Source of the DNA: Clostridiales bacterium
GTDB lineage: Bacteria; Bacillota_A; Clostridia; Peptostreptococcales; Anaerovoracaceae
Length of the DNA stretch: 45,704 bases
Reading direction: 5' to 3'
NCBI GenBank assembly: GCA_012510935.1
Contig: JAAZHB010000153.1
Coordinates: forward strand, 1-45,704
Under the pieces are notes generated by a model, which did no database searches, was not told where the DNA came from, and saw only the letters and a program-made list of their open reading frames with translations. The position numbers and the translations under genes were made by a program. Shown here piece by piece: positions 16,448 through 25,991 of this stretch (the first letter of the stretch is position 1; every line of letters starts with the position of its first letter).

Positions 16448-19400
16448 ATGTTTGACAAATTATCGGAGAAAGCAATTGCTGAAGTACAGAACGACCAAGT
16501 AAAGCATTGGAATGACATTGATCTCCTTGACCTTTGTGTAAAGGAAAGGGAGGGTTCACCAAGCTTTGTATTCTATGAAGGTCCACCGACTGCTAACGGT
16601 AGACCTGGAATCCATCATGTTATGGCTAGAACACTTAAGGATTCTATCAATAGATACAAGACTATGAAGGGGTACCAGGTTAAGCGTAAAGGTGGCTGGG
16701 ATACCCACGGCCTTCCTGTTGAAATTGAAGTTGAGAAGCAGTTAGGATTTTCTGGCAAGCAAGATATTGAGAAATACGGAATTAAGGAATTTAATGAGAA
16801 ATGTCGCCAATCTGTATTTAAGTACACCGCTATGTGGACTGATATGTCCGAGAGAATGGCTTATCTTGCAGATATGAAAGATCCATATATTACATATAAG
16901 AATGATTATATTGAAACTGGCTGGTGGATTCTTCGCCAGGCTTTTGATAAGGGATTAGTTTACGAAGGATATAAGATCCTTCCTTATTGCCCTAGATGTG
17001 GAACTGGACTTGCATCTCACGAGGTTGCTCAGGGATATAAGATGGTAAAGGTTAACACATTAACTTGTAAGTTTAAGAAGAAGGATACAGATAATGAATA
17101 CTTCCTCGCTTGGACAACAACTCCTTGGACTCTTGCTGCTAATGTAGGCCTTACTGTTGGACCTAACATTGAGTATGTTAAGGCTAGAATGCTTTCTGGA
17201 GATAATGAAGGAAACTATTTTTATGTTGCAAAGAATCTTGCAGATAAGGTTCTTAAAGAAGAATACGAAGTTGTTGATACTTTAATTGGTTCTGATATGG
17301 AAGGAATGGAGTATGAGCAGTTAATGCCATTCATTCAGCCTGAGAAGAGCAAGAATTCATTTATAGTTACTTGTATGGACTATGTATCAACTGAGGATGG
17401 TACAGGAATTGTACACACAGCTCCTGCTTTTGGTGAAGATGACTATCAATGCGGAAGAAAGTATAACTTAGCCGTTCTTCAACCAGTTGATGAGAAGGGA
17501 TGCTACACAGATACTCCATGGAAGGGTAGATTTGTAATGGAAGATGGACTTGATGTAGATATCATTAAGTATCTTGTAAAGGACAGCAAAATCTATTCCA
17601 AGGAAAAAATCGAGCATAACTACCCACATTGCTGGAGATGCAGCACTCCTCTTGTATATTATGCAAATAAGTCATGGTATATCGAGATGAGTAAGCTTAA
17701 AGATGAGCTTGTAGCAAATAATAATACTGTTAATTGGTTCCCAGACTACATCGGAGAGAAGAGATTCGGTAACTGGATTGCAGATGTAAAGGATTGGGCT
17801 ATATCAAGAAGTAGATATTGGGGAACACCTCTTCCTATCTGGAGATGTGAATGTGGACACCTACGTTGCATGGGTTCAAGAGCTGAACTTGTTGAATTGG
17901 CTGACCAGGATATTGATGAGACCATTGAGCTTCATCGTCCATATGTAGATGATGTTACAATAACTTGCCCTGATTGTGGTAAGACTATGCACAGAGTACC
18001 AGATGTAATGGATTGCTGGTTTGACTCGGGAGCTATGCCATTTGCACAATGGCATTATCCGTTTGAGAATGCAGATATTTTTGACGAAGAATTATTCCCT
18101 GCAGATTTTATTTGCGAAGGAATTGATCAGACAAGAGGTTGGTTCTACTCTCTGATGGCTGCTTCAACAATCATTAAAGGCAAGGCTCCTTATAAGAATG
18201 TACTTGTTAATGACCTTATTCTCGATAAAGAGGGTAAGAAAATGTCAAAGTCTAAAGGAAATACTGTATCTCCATTTGAATTGCTAGATCAGTATGGAGC
18301 AGATGCACTTAGATGGTATCTAGTCTCAGTATCGCCAGCATGGACACCTACTAAATTTGATGAGGATGGAGTTAAAGATGTCATAAGTAAGATTTTCGGA
18401 ACTCTTCGAAATACTTATAATTTCTTTATTCTATACTCAAATGTAGATGACTTAGATGTTAAATCATTGAACGTTCCTTATGAGAACAGACCAGAACTTG
18501 ATAGATGGATTATTTCCAAATACAACAAGCTTGTTAAGGATGTTACAGAGAGCATGGATCAGTATGATCACATGAGAACCGTAAGAGCAATTAATGAGTT
18601 CATTACAGAAGATCTCTCAAATTGGTACATTAGAAGAGCAAGAAGAAGATTCTATGCTGAAACTCTTGATGATGACAAGAAGTCAGTTTATGCAACTACT
18701 TATGAAGTTCTCGTTGGAGTATCTAAGCTAATGGCTCCAATTGCACCATTTATCAGTGATGAAATCTATACTAAGTTGACAGGAGATACAACTGTACATA
18801 CTGCACTATTCCCAGAATATAATGAAAAGCTTATTGATGAGACTGTTGAAGAGAGAATGGACCTTGTTAAGACTCTAGTTAATCTTGGAAGAGGAACTAG
18901 GGAGCAGGAAAGACTAAAGGTTAGACAGCCTCTAGCTGAAGTAATAGTTGATGGTAAATATGAGAACTTGATTAAGGATCTTACAGGTCTGATTATTGAA
19001 GAGCTTAATGTTAAAGCTGTTACATTTGAGAATAACCTTGATAAATACATGAACTTCTCAATTAAGCCTAACTTTAGAACAGCTGGACCAGTTCTTGGTA
19101 AGAATATTAAAGCTTTTGGTCAGAAAATCGCTGAGTTCGATGCTAAGGATATTATTGCAAAGCTCGCAGAAGGTCCAATTGAGATTGCTATTGGTGATGA
19201 GAAATATGAAATCACTGAAGACTTCTTAGATGTTAGAATCACTGCAAAGGAAGGATTTGTAGTAGGTATGGAGAACAATATATTCACTATACTTGATACT
19301 ACTTTGACAGATGAACTAATTGAACAAGGATATGTAAGAGAAATTATTTCAAAAGTTCAACAATTGCGTAAGCAGGCTGATTTTGAAATGATGGATCGTA

Positions 19401-19564
19401 TCATTATTTCAGTTGAGACGGATGACGAGATTAATAAGGTCATTCAAAGTAATAAAGAGCATATTATGTCTGAAACTCTTGCTGATGATATTATTAATAA
19501 GAGTGATATTGAATCATTTGATATCAACGGACATAAGACCGGAATTTCGGTAGAAAGAATTTAA
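16448..19564 (+). CDS. ileS: Isoleucyl-tRNA synthetase, type 2, with GXHH signature
   Basis: 1038 residues, the length and signature of the eukaryote-like IleRS2 class (start GPPTANGRPGIHH at about 45-57). The HIGH-type motif of class I synthetases (HXGH) is here G54-I55-H56-H57, with first and third positions exchanged. Other catalytic marks are normal: HGLPVEIEVEK, DQTRGWFYSL and KMSKS (598-602). The CP1 editing domain is present (about 185-420), and Zn-binding Cys clusters occur at CPRCG, CECGH and CPDCG. IleRS2 is the class naturally tolerant to mupirocin; the GXHH variant has been reported to be hyper-resistant. Its stop overlaps rlmN (TAATG). Confidence 0.96.
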   Translation: MFDKLSEKAIAEVQNDQVKHWNDIDLLDLCVKEREGSPSFVFYEGPPTANGRPGIHHVMARTLKDSINRYKTMKGYQVKRKGGWDTHGLPVEIEVEKQLGFSGKQDIEKYGIKEFNEKCRQSVFKYTAMWTDMSERMAYLADMKDPYITYKNDYIETGWWILRQAFDKGLVYEGYKILPYCPRCGTGLASHEVAQGYKMVKVNTLTCKFKKKDTDNEYFLAWTTTPWTLAANVGLTVGPNIEYVKARMLSGDNEGNYFYVAKNLADKVLKEEYEVVDTLIGSDMEGMEYEQLMPFIQPEKSKNSFIVTCMDYVSTEDGTGIVHTAPAFGEDDYQCGRKYNLAVLQPVDEKGCYTDTPWKGRFVMEDGLDVDIIKYLVKDSKIYSKEKIEHNYPHCWRCSTPLVYYANKSWYIEMSKLKDELVANNNTVNWFPDYIGEKRFGNWIADVKDWAISRSRYWGTPLPIWRCECGHLRCMGSRAELVELADQDIDETIELHRPYVDDVTITCPDCGKTMHRVPDVMDCWFDSGAMPFAQWHYPFENADIFDEELFPADFICEGIDQTRGWFYSLMAASTIIKGKAPYKNVLVNDLILDKEGKKMSKSKGNTVSPFELLDQYGADALRWYLVSVSPAWTPTKFDEDGVKDVISKIFGTLRNTYNFFILYSNVDDLDVKSLNVPYENRPELDRWIISKYNKLVKDVTESMDQYDHMRTVRAINEFITEDLSNWYIRRARRRFYAETLDDDKKSVYATTYEVLVGVSKLMAPIAPFISDEIYTKLTGDTTVHTALFPEYNEKLIDETVEERMDLVKTLVNLGRGTREQERLKVRQPLAEVIVDGKYENLIKDLTGLIIEELNVKAVTFENNLDKYMNFSIKPNFRTAGPVLGKNIKAFGQKIAEFDAKDIIAKLAEGPIEIAIGDEKYEITEDFLDVRITAKEGFVVGMENNIFTILDTTLTDELIEQGYVREIISKVQQLRKQADFEMMDRIIISVETDDEINKVIQSNKEHIMSETLADDIINKSDIESFDINGHKTGISVERI

Positions 19565-20601
19565 TGTCAAAATTGGATAATAAAATTAACATTTTATCAC
19601 TTGAACCATATGAGCTTGCAGATGTTGTAAGCTCATATGGCGACAAGCCATTCAGAGCTAAACAAATTTTTGGTTGGCTTGGTAATAAAGGGGTAGAGTC
19701 ATTCGGTGAAATGACTAATATTCCTTTGAAACTTAGAGAACACATCTCTAGTGACTATTATATTGGTCTACCTAAAGTTGTTAAAGACCAGAAATCCAAG
19801 TCAGATGGAACTCGTAAATGCCTATATGAGTTTGCTGATGGTAGCAAGGCAGAATCTGTCTTTATGAAATACAATTACGGCAACTCTATCTGTGTATCAA
19901 CTCAGGTAGGATGCAAAATGGGCTGTAAGTTTTGTGCATCTACAATGAATGGTTTTGAAAGAAACCTTGAAGCTGGAGAAATCCTTTCACAGATTATTAA
20001 GATGCGGAATTTAACAGGAGAACAAATATCCCATGTCGTGTTAATGGGAATTGGAGAGCCCTTTGATAATTATGACAATGTTGCTAAGTTCTTAAGACTA
20101 ATTAACAATAATGAAGGATATGGACTTGGCATGAGAAATATAACAATTTCAACTTGCGGACTTGTTCCAATGATTGAAAAATTTGCTGAAGATTTTCCTC
20201 AAGTAAATCTTGCAGTATCACTTCATGCCCCTAACGATGAAATTAGACAACAGACAATGCCTGTTGCGAATCTATATAATTTTGATACATTAATGAAGGC
20301 ATGTAAGAACTATACAATTAAAACAGGAAGAAGGATTACTTTTGAATATGCGATGATTAATGGAGTGAATGACTCAGTTGATTGTGCAAATGAGCTATCT
20401 TCAAAGTTAAAAGGTTGGCTTACACATGTTAATCTAATTCCACTTAATGAAGTTGAAGAACGTAATTATGAAAGAACTGATATAGATAATATTCTGAGAT
20501 ATAAACAAATTCTTGAATCACATAATATTGCTGTCACAATAAGAAGAACTCTTGGTTCGGATATTGATGCGGCCTGTGGACAGTTAAGAAATAGTTATTA
20601 A
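19564..20601 (+). CDS. rlmN: 23S rRNA (A2503-C2)/tRNA A37 methyltransferase RlmN
   Basis: 345 residues, radical-SAM enzyme with CxxxCxxC at C117, C121 and C124 (QVGCKMGCKFCAST). The GIGEPFDNYD SAM-binding motif and the C-terminal catalytic Cys region (DAACGQL) are visible. It methylates C2 of A2503 in 23S rRNA and A37 in some tRNAs using a mixed-disulphide mechanism. Start ATG overlaps the ileS stop by one base, so it is co-translated with ileS. Confidence 0.95.
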   Translation: MSKLDNKINILSLEPYELADVVSSYGDKPFRAKQIFGWLGNKGVESFGEMTNIPLKLREHISSDYYIGLPKVVKDQKSKSDGTRKCLYEFADGSKAESVFMKYNYGNSICVSTQVGCKMGCKFCASTMNGFERNLEAGEILSQIIKMRNLTGEQISHVVLMGIGEPFDNYDNVAKFLRLINNNEGYGLGMRNITISTCGLVPMIEKFAEDFPQVNLAVSLHAPNDEIRQQTMPVANLYNFDTLMKACKNYTIKTGRRITFEYAMINGVNDSVDCANELSSKLKGWLTHVNLIPLNEVEERNYERTDIDNILRYKQILESHNIAVTIRRTLGSDIDAACGQLRNSY

Positions 20602-20684
20602 TGATATTCAAAAAAGGTAAGTACAAGTATGCTAAATCCTTGAGAACAATAAATTAAGAATTGCTTTTGGCGGGAGGTATAACT

Positions 20685-21680
20685 GTGAGAATTCTAATTG
20701 ATGCAATGGGTGGAGATTATTCACCACAAGAGATTGTAAAAGGCGCTGTTATGGCAGCAGCTGATATTAATGAGACACTAGTCCTGATAGGACCTACAGA
20801 TAGAATAATGGAAGAACTCGATAAAGAAGGTTGGACCGGCAATAATATTGAGATTGTTGATGCACAAGATGTAATTTCTAACGACGAGTCACCAGCAATG
20901 GCCGTTAGAAAGAAGAAAGATGCAACTATAACAAAGGGCATGAATCTTCTTAAAGAAGGTGATGTAGATATTTTCATATCTGCAGGAAGCACTGGTGCAC
21001 TTCTTTCAGCTGGACTAATTATGCTAGGAAGAATTAAAGGAATCAAAAGACCTGCAATTGCAGCTTTCTTACCACAAATTGGAAAAGATAATACAACATT
21101 ACTTCTAGATTGTGGTGCTAATGTTGAGACAAAGCCTGAACATATCTTGCAAAACGGCATTATGGGAAGCGTTTTTCTAAGCTGTGTAAAAGGTGTTGAG
21201 AACCCAACAGTTAAGCTTTTAAATATTGGTGCAGAGGCTGAAAAAGGTAACGATCTTCATAAAGAAGCATACCAATTATTAGAGAATGCCCCAATTAATT
21301 TCCAGGGGAATGTCGAAGCTAGAGAGGTTATAACTGGAGTTTGCGACATTGTTGCAACAGATGGATTCTCCGGCAATATTTTCTTGAAAAGTTCTGAAGG
21401 TGCCGCTTTGGCAATAATGAAGAGAGTTAAGACTAAGATTACAGAAGGCGTTGTTGCAAAATTCGGTGCTGTATTAGCTTATAAGAAGCTAAATGAGCTA
21501 AAGGATGAATTCAACTATGAGACAGAAGGCGGCGCACCAATACTTGGCCTTAAGTATCCAGTCCTTAAGATTCATGGTAACTCAAAGGCAGGAGATGTAT
21601 ATTATGCTGTCTTAAGAGCAATTCCATATATTAATAACGATGTAACTGGACAAATTAAGAAAATAATATCAGAATTATAA
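20685..21680 (+). CDS. plsX: Phosphate acyltransferase PlsX
   Basis: 331 residues from GTG 20685, which has GGGAGGT at 20672-20678. The upstream TTG at 20661 opens in frame but has no RBS and no PlsX homology. Marks: MRILIDAMGGDYSP, SAGSTGALLSAGL, LLLDCGANVETKPEH and VATDGFSGNIFLKSSEG. PlsX makes acyl-phosphate from acyl-ACP, the acyl donor of PlsY, which is encoded in this window as part of a fusion (28200-29927). No acpP follows, unlike many Firmicute plsX-rnc loci. Confidence 0.95.
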   Translation: MRILIDAMGGDYSPQEIVKGAVMAAADINETLVLIGPTDRIMEELDKEGWTGNNIEIVDAQDVISNDESPAMAVRKKKDATITKGMNLLKEGDVDIFISAGSTGALLSAGLIMLGRIKGIKRPAIAAFLPQIGKDNTTLLLDCGANVETKPEHILQNGIMGSVFLSCVKGVENPTVKLLNIGAEAEKGNDLHKEAYQLLENAPINFQGNVEAREVITGVCDIVATDGFSGNIFLKSSEGAALAIMKRVKTKITEGVVAKFGAVLAYKKLNELKDEFNYETEGGAPILGLKYPVLKIHGNSKAGDVYYAVLRAIPYINNDVTGQIKKIISEL

Positions 21681-21682
21681 GA

Positions 21683-22378
21683 ATGAATAGAAATTTAAAC
21701 GAGTTACAAGAGAATATTAATTATCATTTTAGCGATGAAAAACTACTGATAACAGCACTAACGCATAGTTCATATGCATCAGAGAAAAGAAAATCTCATA
21801 TTTATAATAATGAGAGATTAGAATTCATTGGAGACGCTTTTTTAGATGCTATTATTGGATCTAAATTGTATTATATAATGCTCGACTCAGCTGAAGGAGC
21901 TCTGAGCCAGAATAGGGCGGAAGTTGTATGTGAAGATACACTTGCCGATGTTGCAAGAAGAATTGATTTGGGAAAGTTTCTTCTGCTTGGCAAGGGCGAG
22001 ATAAAGACAAACGGGGCTGATAAATCTTCGATTCTTGCTGATGCACTCGAAGCTTTAATAGGTGCAATAATCCTTGACAGTGATTATGAGACGGGAAAGG
22101 AAGTTGTTAATACACTATTTACCGATAAGGTTAGACTAGCCGTTCTCGGTAAATTGAAGACTGATTTCAAGTCGAAGCTTCAAGAGAAATATCAATGCAC
22201 CTACCACTCAAACGACCTAGAGTATTGCTTGGTTAAAGAAGACGGTCCACCGCATGACAGAACATTCTATGTTACTGTAAAGCATAGAGGAGTTGTTATC
22301 GGCAATGGAGTTGGAAAGAGCAAAGCAAAGGCTGAGCAATCAGCGGCAGAATCAGTTCTCACGAAGGGAGAAATATAG
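21683..22378 (+). CDS. rnc: Ribonuclease III
   Basis: 231 residues. N-terminal RNase III domain (about 1-150) with the signature NERLEFIGDAFLDAIIG and the second acidic site SSILADALEALIGA; C-terminal dsRBD (about 158-228) with SKAKAEQSAAESVL. It processes double-stranded RNA such as the 30S rRNA precursor. The start is 2 nt after plsX with a weak RBS, suggesting translational coupling. Confidence 0.96.
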   Translation: MNRNLNELQENINYHFSDEKLLITALTHSSYASEKRKSHIYNNERLEFIGDAFLDAIIGSKLYYIMLDSAEGALSQNRAEVVCEDTLADVARRIDLGKFLLLGKGEIKTNGADKSSILADALEALIGAIILDSDYETGKEVVNTLFTDKVRLAVLGKLKTDFKSKLQEKYQCTYHSNDLEYCLVKEDGPPHDRTFYVTVKHRGVVIGNGVGKSKAKAEQSAAESVLTKGEI

Positions 22379-22381
22379 AAT

Positions 22382-25300
22382 TTGAATTTTAAAAGAATCG
22401 AGATTCAGGGATTTAAGTCATTTGCTGACCCTGTGACAATTGAATTAAATGATGGAATAACCTGCATTATCGGTCCTAATGGTAGCGGAAAGAGTAACAT
22501 AAGTGATGCATTGCGTTGGGTTATTGGAGAGCAAAGCTCGAAGCAGCTTCGCGGCAATAAAATGCAAGATGTTATTTTTGCAGGTACATCTACACGCAAA
22601 CCAAAAGGAATGGCTGAGGTTACACTTGTTATTGATAATTCAAATGGTGTATTGCCTCTCGAATATAATGAGGTTGCTGTAACAAGAAGACTTTACAGGT
22701 CAGGTGAGGGAGAGTACTTAATCAACGGAAATCCATGCAGACTCAGAGATGTCAAAGAGTTGTTTATGGATACTGGAATTGGAGTTGATGGTTATTCAAT
22801 CATCGGACAAGGCAAAATTTCAGATATAGTTAGCTCCAAAACTGACAGTAGGCGTCAAATTTTCGAAGAAGCCGCTGGTGTTGTTTTGTACAAAACTAGA
22901 AAAGCAGAGGCCGAATCAAAGCTTAAATCTGCTTCTGACAATATAGAAAGAGTTCGAGATATTATTGGCGAGATTGAGTCCAGAATTGGAGGCTTGAAAG
23001 AAGATTCTGAGAAAGCTACTGAGTATATATCGCTTAGAGACCGTTACCAAAAGCTTGGCGTGAATATTTTGCTACATAATATTCAAGGCCTCGAGAAGAG
23101 CGTTGCTATCGGAAAGACCGAGTTAGAAGATTTCGCATCAAAAATTGACAATAACACTGCAAGAATTGATGAATTAGATGCTCTTATCGAGAATAAGATG
23201 CTGGCTGATTCTAGCTTACAAGAGGAACTCAATGAGTCTACAAATAGTCTTCTTGCTAAAATTGACGAGCTAAATACGATTAATAATAGCGGTGAACTCA
23301 CCAATGAGAAGCTTTCTAATATCGAGAAAGATTTAACTAGACTTAATGAATCAGTAGCAGAGCTTAATGAGAAGCTAAGCTTACATAGAAGTCAATATGA
23401 TGAACTTATGGCAAAAGACAAAGAACTAACTGCCGATAAGGAGTCTGTTGAGAACGACTATAATAATGCTGTAGTAAAGCTGAATAGCGATACAATTGAA
23501 TATAATAACATTTCTCAAGAAATTGAGAATGCAAAGAATGATATTATTGAACAGAAAAATAAAGCCTTTTCTGGCAATAAGGATATTTCTACGCTTGAAG
23601 ATTATTGCGTTACACTAGCTGCCAGAAAATCAGAGCTTGAGTCGGAATTCTGCGGAGATGATACTAAAGAATCAAGAAATAAAGCAGAATTATTAAAGAT
23701 TGCAAATGATCTTGATAAGAAAGTACAAATTCTTCAACAAACTAAAGAAGAATTTAAATCTATTGACGATAACATTTTATCAGACAATAATTTGATGGCA
23801 AATATGTCAGCTGAAATTAATGACTTAAATGATAAGATGAGCAGAATTTCTTCAAGAAAGAACACCATTGAAGAGATGGAAGCAAACTATGAAGGTTACA
23901 ATAACGCAGTTCGATCCCTTATGCGCAAATCATTTAGAGGCATTATAGGAACTGTCTCAGATTTAATTACTGTGCCGAGTGGTTATGAACTTGCTATTGA
24001 GACTGCACTTGGAGCTGCTCTACAGAATATTGTCTGTGAAGACGATTCATCTGCAAAGGCTGCAGTTAATTGGCTAAAGTCCGCTAAAGCAGGAAGGGCA
24101 ACTTTCTTGCCTCTCAATTCTATTCGAGTTAATAAATATAATGTGGAACAAGCTGTTACAAAGAGCGACGGCTTTATTGGAATTGCCTCCGATATTGTTA
24201 ATACAGACAGTAAATTTAACATTATCAAAGACCATCTATTAGGAAGAGTAATTGTAGCTGATAATATGGACAATGCAGTAGCATTATCCAAGCAAAGAAT
24301 TGGTGGTTTCAGGATAGTTACACTAGATGGAGAAATAATCAGCTCTAATGGTGCAATTACGGGTGGTCGCTATGCTAATAAGTCTGCAAACCTACTTGAT
24401 AGAAAGAAGGAGATTGAAACACTATCTTCAGAAATTGAGCAGCTTACAAATAAAACTCAAGAACTTAAATCAAGACGCTACGAGTTAGTAGATCAGATTA
24501 AAGAAAAAAATAATTATAAAGATGACTTATCTGATAAGCTTCAAAAGCTAGCAATTGAATTCAATGTACTTAAGGCAGACAAGGACCATGCTGAGACTAT
24601 AGTATCCGAAGAGTCTATGCGCGCAGATAAATATGCAAATGAGCTTAAGGCAATTGAAGAAGATATTAAGAACACCGAATCAGTAATTGATACTTCAAAA
24701 GCTGAGGTTGCTCTTTCTGCCGAGAGAATATCTGAGATTGAAACAAATCTTGAATCACTGTTGAATAGATATGATGAGTTTAAGCTAATTATTGAAGATG
24801 AGAATGAAAGAATCATCAAAGCACGACTAAAGCTTACTGAACAAGATACTAGAATTTATGCTCAAAATGAGCTTGTTGAAAGAGAAAGAGATCTAATAAT
24901 GGATATTGAGTCACAGCTAGAAGACGACAACAATAACATTATGGAGCTTGAGAAAACAAGAGACTTGCTTACCAGCACAGGTGTTGCTTCAAGCGAGAAG
25001 AAAGACAATCTTGCAAATGAGAAGCAAACTTTGGAGAACAGGATTGATGAACTCAATCATAAGATTTCTTCAAATCAGGTGGAGCATTCAAATTACACAA
25101 AGGAAAGAAAGGAATTCTCGGAGTTAATCGATTCTCTTAAGGATGAAAAATATAAGCTTGACCTTAAGACTACTAGAAATGAAACACTTTTGGAGACACA
25201 AAAGGATAAGCTTTGGGAAGAATTTGAAGTATCTTATATCGAAGCCCTCGATATGAGAGATGAGAATTTTGCAATAACAAGCGGTAATAGAGAAGCTAAA

Positions 25301-25945
25301 GAAATAAAGCTTCGTATGGCCGAACTTGGAGATGTTAATGTAAGCTCAATTGAGGAATATAAGCAGGTTAGCAAAAGATATGAATTCCTTACCGCACAGG
25401 AAAGTGATACCGCTAGGGCAATGAAGGAGCTTGATGAGATTATCACTAACATGGATATTACAATCAAAAGAAAGTTCAAAGAGACTTTCGATGAAGTTGT
25501 AATAAACTTTGAAGAAGCATTCCAGGAACTTTTTGGCGGAGGACATGCAGAATTAACACTTGATGACGAGTCGAATGTGCTAGAATCTGCTATTGAAATT
25601 ACAGCCCAACCACCGGGCAAGAAACTAAAGAATATTAACCTTCTTTCAGGCGGTGAGAAAACACTTACTGCTATTGCTCTAATGTGCGCTGTATTAAAGG
25701 CAAAACCTACTCCATTTGTTATTCTTGACGAGGTTGAAGCTGCATTGGATGAAGTAAATATTGAGAGATTCTCTGGATATTTGCGTAAGTTTAATGAGAT
25801 TCAGTTTACTTTGATAACTCACCAAAAAGCAACGATGGAGCATGCTGATGTGCTTTACGGAGTGACTATGCCAGAACAAGGAATTTCCAAGATGCTTTCA
25901 TTGAAGCTTGGTGACGACATAAGCACAGACGAATTCCAGCACTAA
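22382..25945 (+). CDS. smc: Chromosome segregation ATPase SMC
   Basis: 1187 residues, full length, TTG start at 22382. ABC-type head: Walker A GPNGSGKS (31-38) and Q-loop region, two coiled-coil arms (about 170-500 and 660-1000), hinge (about 505-650; GIIGTVSDLITVPSGYELAIE and GGRYANKS), then the C-terminal head with LLSGGEKT (about 1085-1092) and Walker B VILDEVEAALDE. It organises and segregates the chromosome with ScpA/ScpB, which are not in this window. Follows rnc closely, as in most Firmicutes. Confidence 0.97.
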   Translation: MNFKRIEIQGFKSFADPVTIELNDGITCIIGPNGSGKSNISDALRWVIGEQSSKQLRGNKMQDVIFAGTSTRKPKGMAEVTLVIDNSNGVLPLEYNEVAVTRRLYRSGEGEYLINGNPCRLRDVKELFMDTGIGVDGYSIIGQGKISDIVSSKTDSRRQIFEEAAGVVLYKTRKAEAESKLKSASDNIERVRDIIGEIESRIGGLKEDSEKATEYISLRDRYQKLGVNILLHNIQGLEKSVAIGKTELEDFASKIDNNTARIDELDALIENKMLADSSLQEELNESTNSLLAKIDELNTINNSGELTNEKLSNIEKDLTRLNESVAELNEKLSLHRSQYDELMAKDKELTADKESVENDYNNAVVKLNSDTIEYNNISQEIENAKNDIIEQKNKAFSGNKDISTLEDYCVTLAARKSELESEFCGDDTKESRNKAELLKIANDLDKKVQILQQTKEEFKSIDDNILSDNNLMANMSAEINDLNDKMSRISSRKNTIEEMEANYEGYNNAVRSLMRKSFRGIIGTVSDLITVPSGYELAIETALGAALQNIVCEDDSSAKAAVNWLKSAKAGRATFLPLNSIRVNKYNVEQAVTKSDGFIGIASDIVNTDSKFNIIKDHLLGRVIVADNMDNAVALSKQRIGGFRIVTLDGEIISSNGAITGGRYANKSANLLDRKKEIETLSSEIEQLTNKTQELKSRRYELVDQIKEKNNYKDDLSDKLQKLAIEFNVLKADKDHAETIVSEESMRADKYANELKAIEEDIKNTESVIDTSKAEVALSAERISEIETNLESLLNRYDEFKLIIEDENERIIKARLKLTEQDTRIYAQNELVERERDLIMDIESQLEDDNNNIMELEKTRDLLTSTGVASSEKKDNLANEKQTLENRIDELNHKISSNQVEHSNYTKERKEFSELIDSLKDEKYKLDLKTTRNETLLETQKDKLWEEFEVSYIEALDMRDENFAITSGNREAKEIKLRMAELGDVNVSSIEEYKQVSKRYEFLTAQESDTARAMKELDEIITNMDITIKRKFKETFDEVVINFEEAFQELFGGGHAELTLDDESNVLESAIEITAQPPGKKLKNINLLSGGEKTLTAIALMCAVLKAKPTPFVILDEVEAALDEVNIERFSGYLRKFNEIQFTLITHQKATMEHADVLYGVTMPEQGISKMLSLKLGDDISTDEFQH

Positions 25946-25991
25946 AAATTAATGGATTTTTTCCATAAAATAAACAGGAGAAGTACCATAC

